Part shown: piece after piece, positions 23,840 to 36,800 of the stretch | Layout of the letters: every line of letters starts with the position of its first letter | Position numbering within the stretch: the first letter of the stretch is position 1 | Assembly: GCF_905404315.1 (NCBI RefSeq) | Contig: NC_066269.1 | Span: forward strand, 10,052,501-10,116,500 | Length of the DNA: 64,000 bases | Reading direction: 5' to 3' | Source of the DNA: Leptidea sinapis | Lineage: Eukaryota; Arthropoda; Insecta; Lepidoptera; Pieridae | Notes under the pieces: model-generated | Seen by the model: the letters and a program-made list of their open reading frames with translations, nothing else | Database searches by the model: none | What the model was told of the DNA's origin: nothing | Program-made: the position numbers and the translations under genes

Positions 23840-24150
23840 AAAAGAACTGTTTTATAGGAATTTGCCAATAATATTTCAAAACTTCAAGAATTATTCCGTA
23901 AAAAGTGCTCCCTGTTGTTATAATGAAATTGTTTCACAGCGGAACTGTAAAACCGTGCGTCACTAAATTCTCTGATAGAAAATAAGTCCATACAAAACAA
24001 ATATTGAAAATAAGAATAATTATGGGTCCCAAATCGAAATAAAAACTATCCTATCTCTCAAGTTGGACCAAACCACACTCCATGGAGTAATCCCCATTAA
24101 AATCCGTTCAATAGTTTAGCAGTCCATCGCGGACAAACAACGTGTCACGT
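23840..24150 (-). mobile_element. RTE-type 3' end copy
   Basis: Antisense of 18340-18640: CACACTCCATGGAGTAATC, GCAGTCCATCGCGGACAAAC and AACGTGTCACG. Confidence 0.55.
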
Positions 24151-24602
24151 AAAAGATATAATAAAATAAGTGTACATACAGATTACAAGGTTACACATCA
24201 TTCAATAGCTGTTACCTTTCTTACTATATTATAATATAACTTGGGAACAGTAGTTAATAATGTTAGTAAAATTAGATTATATCAAAATATGTTAAATTTA
24301 AAATTAAATACAATACAAAATAAGAATATTTACTTCTAATTAATTTTAGAACATTTATCTATAAATGTTTCGATATTTTATCCAACGCATGTAAAACCGC
24401 GTTTCACAAAGAGTACAAATTGTTTTCTATAAATAATATGATTGGTGATTTCAGCAAATTTTAAATGGAAGAGGAACGCAAAAGAAGCGTACGGGTCACC
24501 TGATTTTTAAATGATCACCGTCGCCAACATTTTGCAACAACAAAAGAATCACAAGAGCGTTGAAGGCTTTTTAGACTGTCTGGTTGTACGTGACTATATT
24601 TT

Positions 24603-24608
24603 TTTATT
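24603..24608 (-). terminator. Polyadenylation signal of gene 2
   Basis: TTTATT on the plus strand reads AATAAA on the minus strand, about 96 nt after the gene 2 stop. Confidence 0.45.
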
Positions 24609-24703
24609 ATTCAAACGCAAAACATGAGAAAATTATGAGTGTAGATATTGTTTTTTGTATAAGTTGTTAATACAACTTTTGATGCGACAAATTCAATTTA
24701 CTC

Positions 24704-24843
24704 TTACATATTCGCCTTCAGAAACGCCTCAAGCTCCTTAATCTTCTGTCCTATGTCTTTGTAGAACTTTGTTCTGATTTCTTCTTGTTCCTTCTTCAGT
24801 TTGTAAGTATCGACGTGCTCCCTTTCGGTGAATATGAAGAGAT
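24704..24843 (-). CDS. Gene 2 exon 11 (last)
   Basis: GTTTTTCAG leads to DLFIFTEREHVDTYKLKKEQ and a charged helix ending LEAFLKANM, with TAA at 24706-24704. Confidence 0.75.
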
Positions 24844-27800
24844 CTGAAAAACATTTATATATTTGTTAGACTTCTTAGGTTTCGTTGGGCTTCGACGCAC
24901 ATGATGCCTACTAGATGGTTACCAGCGGTGATTCCTTTTTAATAACCTCTTTATTTTATTTTTTATGGGAAAGGAGGACAAAGGAGCGTACGGGTCACCT
25001 GGTGTTAAGTTATCACCGCCGCCCACATTCTCTTGCAATAACAGAGGAATAAAAGGGGCGTTGCCAGCCATTTAAGAAGGTGATTGATGATTAATTCTCC
25101 AAAGATTTAGTTTTTTGAATTTATACTTCTTTTGGCGCGTCAGGAAATAATTATCAGAATGCATTTTTACGATGCGCGCGCACACTTTCACGCAAATTCG
25201 ACAATCTGACGTTAGCTGGTCAACAAGACCATTTGTATCATACTTCAGCTACCAAGCCTATTGTAACTCATATGTCTACTGAACCACAACCATTGCACGA
25301 AAATTAAATAAATTTCAATGTATCATTTCGATTTATATGTATACAAGTTTTAAAATGCCTTGAGTTTCTTGCTCTCGTTCTTGTCAGGTCTGAGGTATAC
25401 TTTTTCGAATGGGTGGAAGTTCGTGACTTTCATTATGTGCTTCAGCGTGTCGAATTTGAGTGACGGTGTGCGCGCGCATCGAAAATATTCACGCTGACAA
25501 TTTTTCCCTAACGCGCCAAAGGAAGTATACCCTTAAAATTACCACTCACCTTCGTATCGATTCGGCATCTCTGCAGCAAGAGCGAAGGATCTGGTGCTCT
25601 CGCTAAGCAGATCGATTGTGGAGTGCGCTGCCCTAACACACACGTTCGAGCCGTCTATTATTGTGGGTAGTTTCACACTTACGTGAACTGAGGGGAATGT
25701 TAGATCGACTGGCTCTCTGAAAAAATTATACTCATCTTTGACTATATACTAGCGTAGAGCAAGGCCCAGGTGTGTCGTAAGAGGCGACAAAGGACATTTA
25801 CCAGTGTGTCTCGTGTCTGAGCTCGTCATCATCACACTTGCCCTCCTCCCTCCATAGGTGAAGGTCTTCATCTGAGTGATCACCCTAGAGTCCTTTTTTG
25901 CACAGAATGCCGGCTTGATTATGGGTACCATAACGGCGCCTTTTTCTGCCGTAAAGCAGAAATGTGTAAGCATTATTGTTTTGGTATGAAGGGCGCCGTA
26001 GCTAGTATAGTTACTGGGCAAATAAGCCTTAACATCTTATGATCACGCTCAGAATTTTTGGGTTTTTCAAGAATCATGCATTGTAATGGTCAGGTCGTAT
26101 CAATCACATCAGCTGAACGTCCTGCTCATCTAGTCCCTTATTGTCATAAAAAAGACGACCTGACAGCATAATGCGTAACCAATTCCGATTTGTCAATTTG
26201 GGCTTGTGGTTTAAATCAGTTAAGAGGCCGATCAACTGATGTTTGATTTGAGTAACTCTTCAGTATCCGGGCATGAGTTTTCTTAACTCCATTCAAATTA
26301 TAGTTTCATAAAATTATTCTTTTAAATAATTTTAAAACAAGTAATTAAGTATAAATATTTGAAAACTACAAAGCCCTCAATATCGAGAAGTCGAGTCAAT
26401 TACTAACCTTTCTGGTTCGATAGGCCTTGGTTTCCTAGTCGGAAGGGGGATAGCCACCCAGATGTTGAGTCGTAGACCATTAAAAGACCGCTGGTACGAA
26501 GCCAGTTTTATACTGCTCCATTTAAGACAGTGCTCCATGTCTCTGAGAAGAATGTACGACGCGCATTGAATCGCCTGTGACAGTTGTTCGCGAAGGGCCA
26601 AACGTACCTGAAAGATTAATTATTTTTGAAATTTTATCGATAAGAAGAAAACTATAAGCTGTACTCGTACATGAAGGGTATAATTGGGTTGTATAATTAA
26701 ACCCAGAAACGAGGGATATCACTTTTAGAATAACAAATTGTTTGTCCTTATTATTTGTTACAACGGCAGCGGCTTTTAAAAAATTGCACAATGTCACGGT
26801 TTATGAGACACAATGCAGGTCCACTAGGACAATTAGTAAATAGAGTTCCCTTTGGTTCTCAATAGTAATGCGTCGCAGTGCCATTAAGTGGCAATTCATA
26901 GCAAAACAAATATTGGAAATAATCTTCATATTTATGAAATGGTATGGTATATATAATCGGGCAAATATCCGCAACTTGATGACTGTGCGCCTATTTTGCT
27001 ATGTGTTAGGGAATATATTTGTTATTCCTTCCACTCCTTTCTCTCTTTCCTAAAGTCTTCCAGGAGTGCCAAGATATTGAGCCCGGTAAGGCGATACTTG
27101 ACAATGCAAAAGTACATGTGCAGCTGTATCTTTTGACACCATTAAGGCACTGCACATGGGGCTTTTAGGTATGCCTATATTAAATAGATTATCAGTAGTA
27201 CCGTGACCAGTTAGGGCCGCCATTATCTATTTAAGTTGAATTCTATTGAGCTTAATAAGGCGAATCGCCTCACCCATATGTGGCATCACTGTTGGAGAGT
27301 GTCTCCCGTGCTTTTGTAGTTCTCTAGTGAGTACCATAGATTTTTGTGTTGTTATCTTGTGCGTTTCCGAATTGGGTTTTGAAACGAGAATCTCGATATT
27401 CACGTAAACGCAAAGCTAAAACCTTATTTTGACTCCACAAATCTTGATATCTTTGTTCAACTCTCTAGTCGTGGTCTAATTTGGATGTTAAACTCCCCGA
27501 AATGAGGTAAATATGTCTTCATGATCGTGATAACTGAACCAACCAATCGGGTATATTTAAATTGCTTTTATTTCATTTTGTGATGAGCTACCGCATAATT
27601 GACAGCTTAGACAACATCTTCATGCAAAACCATTCGGCTTTTCGGCGTCAAAGAAACTGGGGGACATAAATTAAAAAAAACCGCGCACCTTACCATTTAA
27701 AAGGCAGCAACGCTCATGTCCTCTGATGCTACAAGAATTTGGGCGTCTTTGCACGAGGAGTAATACAAATGCGCCTAAATCAGATCACCCTCTCCGCCAA

Positions 27801-30800
27801 TGACTATAAAACTAAAGATATTTCTTAGACCTGTTTAAATACAAAATTACCTCATTATAGTTTTGCACTTGTAACGGCGTGTACTGGCGCGAATTTGCCA
27901 GAAACTCTTCGAGCATTGCCAACATCTGTTAAGAAAAAATCTTAGACAATTAATACGTCTAGACAGACTGTGAACACGTCGAAATCGGTGAACTGTTAGC
28001 CTCTCTTTTCAGCAATGCACGCACACTAAAACAAAGTGACTGACGTATCGCGAGTAGGGGTAAGACTTATTTATCGTCACAGGTGTTATTAACAGGTATT
28101 AAATATAACCGTATTCGTATTTATTAACAGTTATTTTGTGCCTACGAGCAGCAAAATACGGCTCGACGCTTCGTAAGAACAACCTATATTGGTAATTTGA
28201 TAGTACCTACTGATAATATATTTTTATGATGTTCATTTCTACTACATACTTGAATTATTTGTATGATAAGGGCAAATTTTTATTATGTACTAGGTTAACA
28301 TTACTGTTTAAGCATAGTTAGTATTGAAATATAATGAATGCGAAAGTATATCAAAAATATAAAGATAATTAGGTCAGTACAGTTTTACCTAAACAGAACA
28401 TTTGCAATTCGAAATTTGTTGTCGCCCTTCATTCATTACCTTCATCCATAACTTCCAGGAAACTCTCTTTTTAGCAGTATTAATTAGATGGGGCTTTTCT
28501 TTTATACTTTTTAACCGACGTCGAAAAGGAGGAGGTACTCAATTCGATTGGTATTTTTTTGTGTATGTACACCGATTACTCTGGATTTATTTTCGTGATT
28601 CTTATTTAGTTTTATGCGGAATGTTTGCCATTTGGTCCCATAGTTATTATGAACATTATGAACATTTCTTATGAATATTTTGTTTACGTGGATGATGCTA
28701 TTATACTTTATGTACTGCTTTTTTGGGGGATTTTATTTAAATTCATTATATATTATTATTATTAAGCCGTTTGCCGATAAGTGGGTCTTACGCTACATGT
28801 CATTCATTGCTAACAATTGTTATTCACGATATTTCAGTGTCTAACAAGAACGTGAAATATATCTACATTTTTTTAGGTACGCGGAACCTTTCCTAGTTAG
28901 TTAGCAGTCGACTTTAACCCTATCAATAGTAGCACATACAAATAATAGTATTTTAATTAATGTTAAGGTATTAAGATTTGCATAAGAGGTGTATTAAATT
29001 AAACCTCTATTAGTTATTTTATACTTTTGAGTTTTTGAAGTCGGTTTTTTTAAACGTAGTTTTTCTTATGCAGTATATTAAATATACTATAATAAATTTT
29101 ATTATACATTGCATCTTTATCCAGGGGCGGATCTACTTAAAGGCTTTTTGGGCTGCAGCCCAGGGCCCCGTGGATACAGAGGGCCCTCAACCGAACTGAA
29201 AACAATAGACGATATTGTCAATAATAAAAATTATGTAGAACCCGGTACCCGTTCCGTTTGATATGAATTTGAATTCCCCGTCGCTTGTTTTCGGTCGGTG
29301 TATTTCGTGTATTGTCTATTAATGGAGACTGATGCAAAAAATATACGTTTTCTTCTCTGCTTCGACCCATATGTGCGAACTGTTAATCGTGAAACAAAAC
29401 TAAAATTTACGTTAAAAAGTTTAAGCCAAACCAGATGGTCTTGTCACTATGATGCTGTCAAAGCTTTAAAAAGTACTTATGGCGACATTCTGAAAATTCT
29501 CAATAGTTTCGGTGAAAATGACGATAAAAGAAACTTGTTGATGTATTCCCAAACTGCCATACCCTCTTAAAGATTTTTTTAACGATGCCGATCACTAGGT
29601 GTGAAGCGGAGCGCTTTTTCTCCAGGATGTCGTATATAGAAAACAAATACAGGTCAACAATGTCAACTATCGACTAAATCATTTATCAGTTCTCTCCATA
29701 AATTGCGATTTAACAAAGGACTTACAGTGCGATGGCCAAATAGCAGCACACAATTGCAGCACAAAAATGCAGAAAGGTTGCTTTATAATTTATATAGCAT
29801 AACCATTCATAAACTGTCAATTTATTTTGTTATAAATAATGTTTTAATAAATAAATAAAATATTTTGTTTTCCTATTTTCTTACTGTACTTAACATATTA
29901 TATAATATATACCTACATCACTACAGAAAACAATTTTTCGACAAAATGACAATTGGCTGAGTATTTAGGTAGGACCCCTAAGCAGTATTAGCCCAGGGCC
30001 CCACAAATTCAAGATCCGCCCCTGTCTTTATCATACTCATTGTTTACAAATATTCATTCAATTAACTTAATCACAGAAAATTATTATTATTTTAATGCAC
30101 TTCTCTCTTTTCTAATGACGCTGAGTCTGAATGATAACGGCAATAATTATAATATTGTCTGGAACTTTATGTACTATATTTTAGTTATGTTTATTCTAGC
30201 TTTAATGTATTATTATTATATAGAGATTCTATGTGGCATGGTTTTGCAGTACTATTGTGGACAAGTTTTATTAACTTTAAATTTTAAAAGCGCTGGTGAT
30301 GTTATTTTATTATATGTACGTATAAATATTTTAAATCAAGTATGGTTATATAAAATGAAAAATTATCTACATATTATATTAACAAATTTTTATTTATTTT
30401 ATTATCTTACAAATATAAACGTTATTTCACTTGGTCACATATACATTGTTTCAAAATATCACTCTGTTCAATTATAAAAAAAAACTTAAAATTGGTCTGC
30501 TAAATCCCGGCTCACTTGGAACCAGACATGACGAATTTGTAGCGGCAATGCAACGTCATACTGTTGATTTGATGGCTATAAACGAAACGTGGCTGCGCCA
30601 GGGCCAGGAGGGTCGCGCACCCGCTGTCCCTGGATACAAACTACGACATGTTCCGCGCCCAACCAGCGTGCGCTCTCGAGGCGGTGGCGTTGGATTCTAC
30701 ACGAGACAAGGCCTATCTGTACGTATCTTATCACATCCAATTACACCAAGCGTTGAACAGATGTGGCTTAAGCTTTTTATTCGTGGCAGAGTTTTGGTCG

Positions 30801-33800
30801 TGGGCACCGCATATCGTCCTCCTTGGATGGATGTCAATACATTTTTTGATGCTCTTACTGAGTCAATGGGCGCATTTGTCTGGTGTGAAAACATTGTCTT
30901 ACTTGGGGATTTTAATATTAACTTTTTTGATTCGAATCATATTAATTACAAAAAACTTGAAACAGTTTTAAACACCTTTAAATTAAAACAACATGTGACA
31001 GAGGCAACGCATTTCACTTCTCAAACAGAAACACTTATAGATTTAATATGCACACATGTTCCCGTATCATCTGTTACAGTGGATCATGTTGAAAGTCTGA
31101 GTAGCCATGCGTTTATATCATGTGTTTTAAATATAAATAAAGACCAACCTGTTCCAAAACAGGTCGTGCGTCGACCTATAAAAGACATTAACGTGAATGA
31201 TTTTAAGCAATCATTAAGTGACATCCAGTGGGAGAAATTATTAATATTAGAAAATGTTGATGAAATTGTAGTCTCATTAACATCGATACTATTATCTTTA
31301 TTCGATTTTTATGCACCAAAGAAATATGTTAAAATCAAATGTAATACATACCCTTGGATTACATACAATATTAGGAAGATGATGCAGTGTCGTGATGAAG
31401 CCCAAGTAAGGGCACGCAAAAGTAAGCTTGAAACTCATAAGCAATTTTATAAAGAAATAAAAAACTATGTTAAGTTCGCAATACAAAGAGAGAAACAGGC
31501 ATATTTTGATACGTACATAAACTCCAATATAAATAAACCTCAAGTATTGTGGAAGCATATTAAACAGAATACTCAAATCACTACGAAAAAAGAATACATA
31601 TTACCATCTCACCTTGCAAATCCTAATGAAATTAATAATAGCTTCCTTAACATTCCAGGCAGTGCTGAGATTCCTCTGTCTACTCTGACATATTATGAGT
31701 TCCATCGCCATAGTGACTCTGTTTTCGATTTTAAACTAGTAAATAAACATACAGTATTTCAGACTTTGAATGAGTTGAAATCACAAGCCGTGGGAATTGA
31801 TGATATTTCATTGGATATGCTTAAGCTGACTACAGAAAAAACTCTTACTGTACTTACTCATATCATAAATACATCCTTGTCGTCAAGTAAGTTTCCAGAC
31901 TTATGGCGTCATGCCCTAGTGCGTCCCATACCAAGAAACGACAATCCGAAAGACTTTAAAGAACTTCGTCCTATCAGCATACTTCCTTGTTTATCAAAAG
32001 TAATTGAAAAGATTGTGCATAAGCAGCTAATGAGCTTTTTGGAGTATAATGGCATATTACCGGATTACCAGTCAGGGTTTAGAAAACACCGAGGGACAAC
32101 TACAGCGTTAATGGACGTAGTTGACAATATTCTTACTGCACAAGATGATGGAAAGGGTACGATTTTATTACTACTTGATTACTCGCGCGCATTTGATACC
32201 ATAAATTCAAGTCTGCTGCTCTCCAAACTAAGTTACTATGGATTGAGTCAGAAAGCAATAAAATGGTTCCACAGTTACCTAAGTAATCGAACCCAAACTG
32301 TAGTCATTACACAGGAAGATGGAAGTAGGTCATTCTCTTATTGTAATGCTCTTGAGCGCGGAGTACCTCAGGGATCAATATTAGGACGGCTATTATTTAT
32401 CTTGTATAGTGCCGATGTAGTTAAAAACATTAATCATTGTAAATATCAAATATATGCAGATGATATTCAACTTTACATAACTTTCAAGCCAAACGAGATG
32501 TCAGATGCAGAAAAAAATATTAATTCAGATGTCAGCCAAATCTATACTTGGTCGGTAAATAATTCACTGGTTCTTAATCCATCTAAGACCAAATTTATGA
32601 TACTGGGAACCCCTAAAGTCGTTGAAAAAATTTAACGTTACAATCCTAAAATAGTTATTAATAATAAAGTTATTGAGCGAGTTCATGAGGTTCGTAATCT
32701 AGGATTAATATTTGAAGAGAATCTTAGATTTGAGAAACATATAAACTCTACTGTTGCGAACTGTTTTTATCGTTAATTAGTACTCTATCGCATTAGGAAC
32801 TATTTAAATATAAATCTACGTGTCAGGTTGTGTGATGCTTTGGTACTCTCAAAATTTAATTATAATGACACTACGTAAAGTCCTAGACTACGAGCCCGCA
32901 CCAAAAGTACTATACAGCGAGTGCAAAATGCCTGCGCCCGGTTTTGTTGGAATATTCCACACAGATCTCATGTGAGTCCGTATCTTAGAGAAGCCAATAT
33001 TCTGAACATGGAAAGTCGCAGACGGCTACACTTCGCTTGTATGATTTTTGGAATTATAAACACAAAAACGCCAGCATATCTCTATTCGAAACTGTTATGG
33101 GCAAATGAGGGCAGGGTGTTGAATTTTATAACAAGGAACATTGTAAAGGCTAAGCTTTGTCCTCCCAAGCATCACACTGCGGCTTTCAGGGGAAGTTTCA
33201 AGTACAATGCCACCAAGTGCTAGAATAATTTACCACCGCCGCTACGGGGTTTATTTACAGTCTCGAATTTTAGAAAAAAATACAAAAATTACTTATTAAT
33301 GACCAATACCTCCCTATATCTCCTGCCTTGGTGAACACTGTTTAAATTTCATTGTATTATATAAAATAGCTTCTCGTATTTATTATTATTTTTTCTTCCT
33401 TATATATTTACACACATACGTTTTTTATTATTTTTGTTATTGTCATTATTTATTTTTAGTAACATTTTTTTTGTTACTCATATTATTTTTTCTCATAATA
33501 ATTATTTTAGTGCCACAATTAATTATATTTTACTTTTAAAAATATGTCAGTTCAGCTCCAAACTTCACACAATGGAGTCACTGAAAATCAGTGTTGTGCT
33601 CATAGTGTATGGACACAACTATAACTGAGTGGACTCCAGTTTTGGAAGACCACTGCCACATCAAGTTTTGCTTTTGTTTCTTTTGTAATAAGTTAAGTAA
33701 GTTTAGTAGTAGATTAAGCATATATTTTGTTCTCTTTAACTTTTTTTGTGAATGTGTCAGTTTTTCTTCCGAAATAAATTCATTTTCATTTTCATTCATT

Positions 33801-36800
33801 TCATTAACTGTGATTGTTTTTGTAACTTTTGCATTGTAATAACTCTTAAAGCAGGTTGGTAATATATTTCTTACTTGTCTCTTTATATCACCGTACATTC
33901 TCAAAGGAGGCGTCTATTCTACCATAACCTAACCTAACCTAACCTAACCTAACCTAACCTAACCTAACCTAACCTAACCTAACCTAACCAGGTAATGAAC
34001 TGATATTCTTAAAACAGGTGTCGATGCTAACCTAACCCCACCTTACCATTCTCAAAAGAAATCTCGACATTCATCTGGCATCTTACAGTACGCCACAATT
34101 ATTTATTCTGGGTATTCAAAAGTATAGTACAGAGTTAGAACTAGGATAAATAGTTATAATTAAACAATATATTATGTAACAAAAAGAAAGTAAAGTTAGA
34201 AAAGTATGTAAAGTTAAAGAAAAAAGAAAAGTATATAATACCTGCATTTTGCCATGTCTGACGTATGGTTGCCAGAAAAATTGTTGAAAAAAATCGAAAT
34301 CTGCCAAAACGGAATCGAAAGAAGTGTTATTGGAATTAAAAGAAGAGATAAAATAAAACTAACAAAAACAAAGAGGACAACTAAATTCAAAGATGTCAAA
34401 ACTGTGTGCAAAACATTAAAGTGGAAATGGGCGGGACATATGGTACGTGGCAAAAGCGAAAAATGGACAAAGAACATAACGGAGTGGTCCACGAGAATGC
34501 AAAAGAAGCAAAGGGTGACAAATAGAACGATGGGAGGATGACCTTAAGAGAGTGGCTGGTCCAGAATGGATGTGAATGGCGAGAGAGTGAGAAAGATGGA
34601 AGTCTTTGGAGGAGGCCTATGTCGAAGGACAAGCTGTCAAAAATCGTAAGCAATTAGTTAAGGATATATATTTAAAAAAATGTTATTATTTATTTATTTA
34701 TTTTAAGCAAACTTTACAGCATTTCTTTTCTACAGATTAATTCTATAAACTACATACATGTATTGCCTTTAACAAAGTTTGGCAGATTAAATTATAATGA
34801 AATAATAACGCTGACAAATAAATGGTAAGTAATTATGTAGTCCTGAATAATGTGTGCTTGTGATACATGATTATTAAATGTTATGAGTTGTGAGTAGTGT
34901 GTAGTGTTCAGTCTAATGGGCATCGTTCTCAGCTTGGGACGTGTGCTCGATCACTGAGTTAATAAATTTATTACGGCTGATGAAAAAAATGACAATATCT
35001 TAAATTTTTTTTTCGTATAAATTTACTATCCTGTGCAAAACAGAATGTCTGCCATAATTAGTACGCGGTTGGCCAACGTCGAAAAGACGTCTACTCCGTG
35101 TACGTGCTGTACTGGCCCATACTCCGATGCGTCCGGTCAGAAGCGAACAATCTATTGCAGAGTTAGCCACATCAAATAATAATTTCATGTCTGCTACTTT
35201 CCGTCTATCTTCAAGGGTAAGTAGACTAAAATATTTAAGTCTATCCTCGTATTCGTCCTTTCTTCGAAGAACATTATTTAGGCGACGTGTAAAGGACCGC
35301 TGAATAGACTCTAATTGAGATATGTAAGTATATAGTAAGTAGTAAATTATTATTAGTAAAAGAAGTAAAGGCTTATTTTATTTTATTTATTTTATATGTA
35401 ACAATATAAAACCGGTTTCAATCTTTGAATTAAATCTCTCCGATATGAAAAGGCCTTTTTCAACAATGAAGGATATTAGTTGAGTTAATTTCGGAAGAAT
35501 ATAATAGATGGTTTCGTAATCATACCAGAAAACCTACGTTACCTGAAAAGTTGAACATTTTGCTTGTATTTTTTGACCGACAATTCTCAAAAGAAACACT
35601 AATAGTAAAAAAATATTTTTTTGTAATTATTAGAATTATAATAATGTAAGTTTATAGAGTAAGAACCGGAAAAAAATAATTATTAACTAACATAGTTAAC
35701 AATATAAAACCGGTTTCAATATTTGAATAAAATCTATCGTTGATTTGAAAAGGCCTCTTTCAACAAAGAGGGATATTACAAGAATATAAGAGCTGGTATC
35801 GTAACCATACCGGTAAAGCCTCGCAGCAGCGCCTCTCGAGCTCGTCATCATCACACTTGCCCTCCTCCCTCCACAGGTGAAGGTAGGTGTTCATCTGAGT
35901 GATCACCCTAGGGTCAGGTAGACCGTCGCATCTTATATACTGCTGCCACTGTAATTACAGTAAACTCTTTTTTTATAAATTGATAACAGACAGACAGACT
36001 TATAGAAAAATTGACAAGCGTGTAATCCGAGTCGCAATACAGTGATAGAACATTTTTTTAACTTCATATTATAGTGACCGGATAGACGCACACACACATA
36101 CACACGACTTACATGGCCGCTAAGCAATCTTGGGGAGACAAAAGTATTGAGTGCCACGACGTACGCAGCTGAGTCTGGTCGCTGTCCGAGTTAAACTACC
36201 TGCGCTGTACCGCCCACATCGTCAATCCGTAATTTTACTTTTTGTATGCCTACCGACCCTAACCAGACGTAGGTATAAATATCAAAAAGACGATGAGAGT
36301 TGCTGTTTTTTAATTAAATTTGGGACGCACTTATTTTTTATTATTATAACACTATAAATAAGGGATTGCTTGTAACTATTTATAGTAGGCATCATTACAA
36401 AATAGCTTTAAGGGTACACTTTTATAATGAAGTCCCAGCTACTGTTCAAGCATTATCTGTAAATAAATTTAAAAATGTGTTATAAAAAAAAATGGCTCTG
36501 TCGTAAATCCTACTACTCCACAGCTGAATATCTAAGTGATCGGACAGCCTGGGACTAGATTATGATTATTTTATAGCAATAAAAATGATAATACAATATT
36601 GTATATTTGATTAAAAACAGCGCAAAAAAATGCTGGGAGAATTTCTTGTGCCGCTTCTTCACTCTCAGAGCGCCATTTGTTTCCGAAGCGGTAGTAGTGT
36701 CTAGTATATTAGAAATGACATCAAAAAGAATTCTAAAGGGATAAATTTTGAAAAAATAAATGCCTTAAATCTTGCATACCCTTTTCGAGGTAAATATCAA

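Noticed and set aside
33578..33904. 108-codon minus-strand frame with Asn/Glu repeats
   Set aside because: It is antisense to the 3' UTR and TTTCA tail of the plus-strand LINE.
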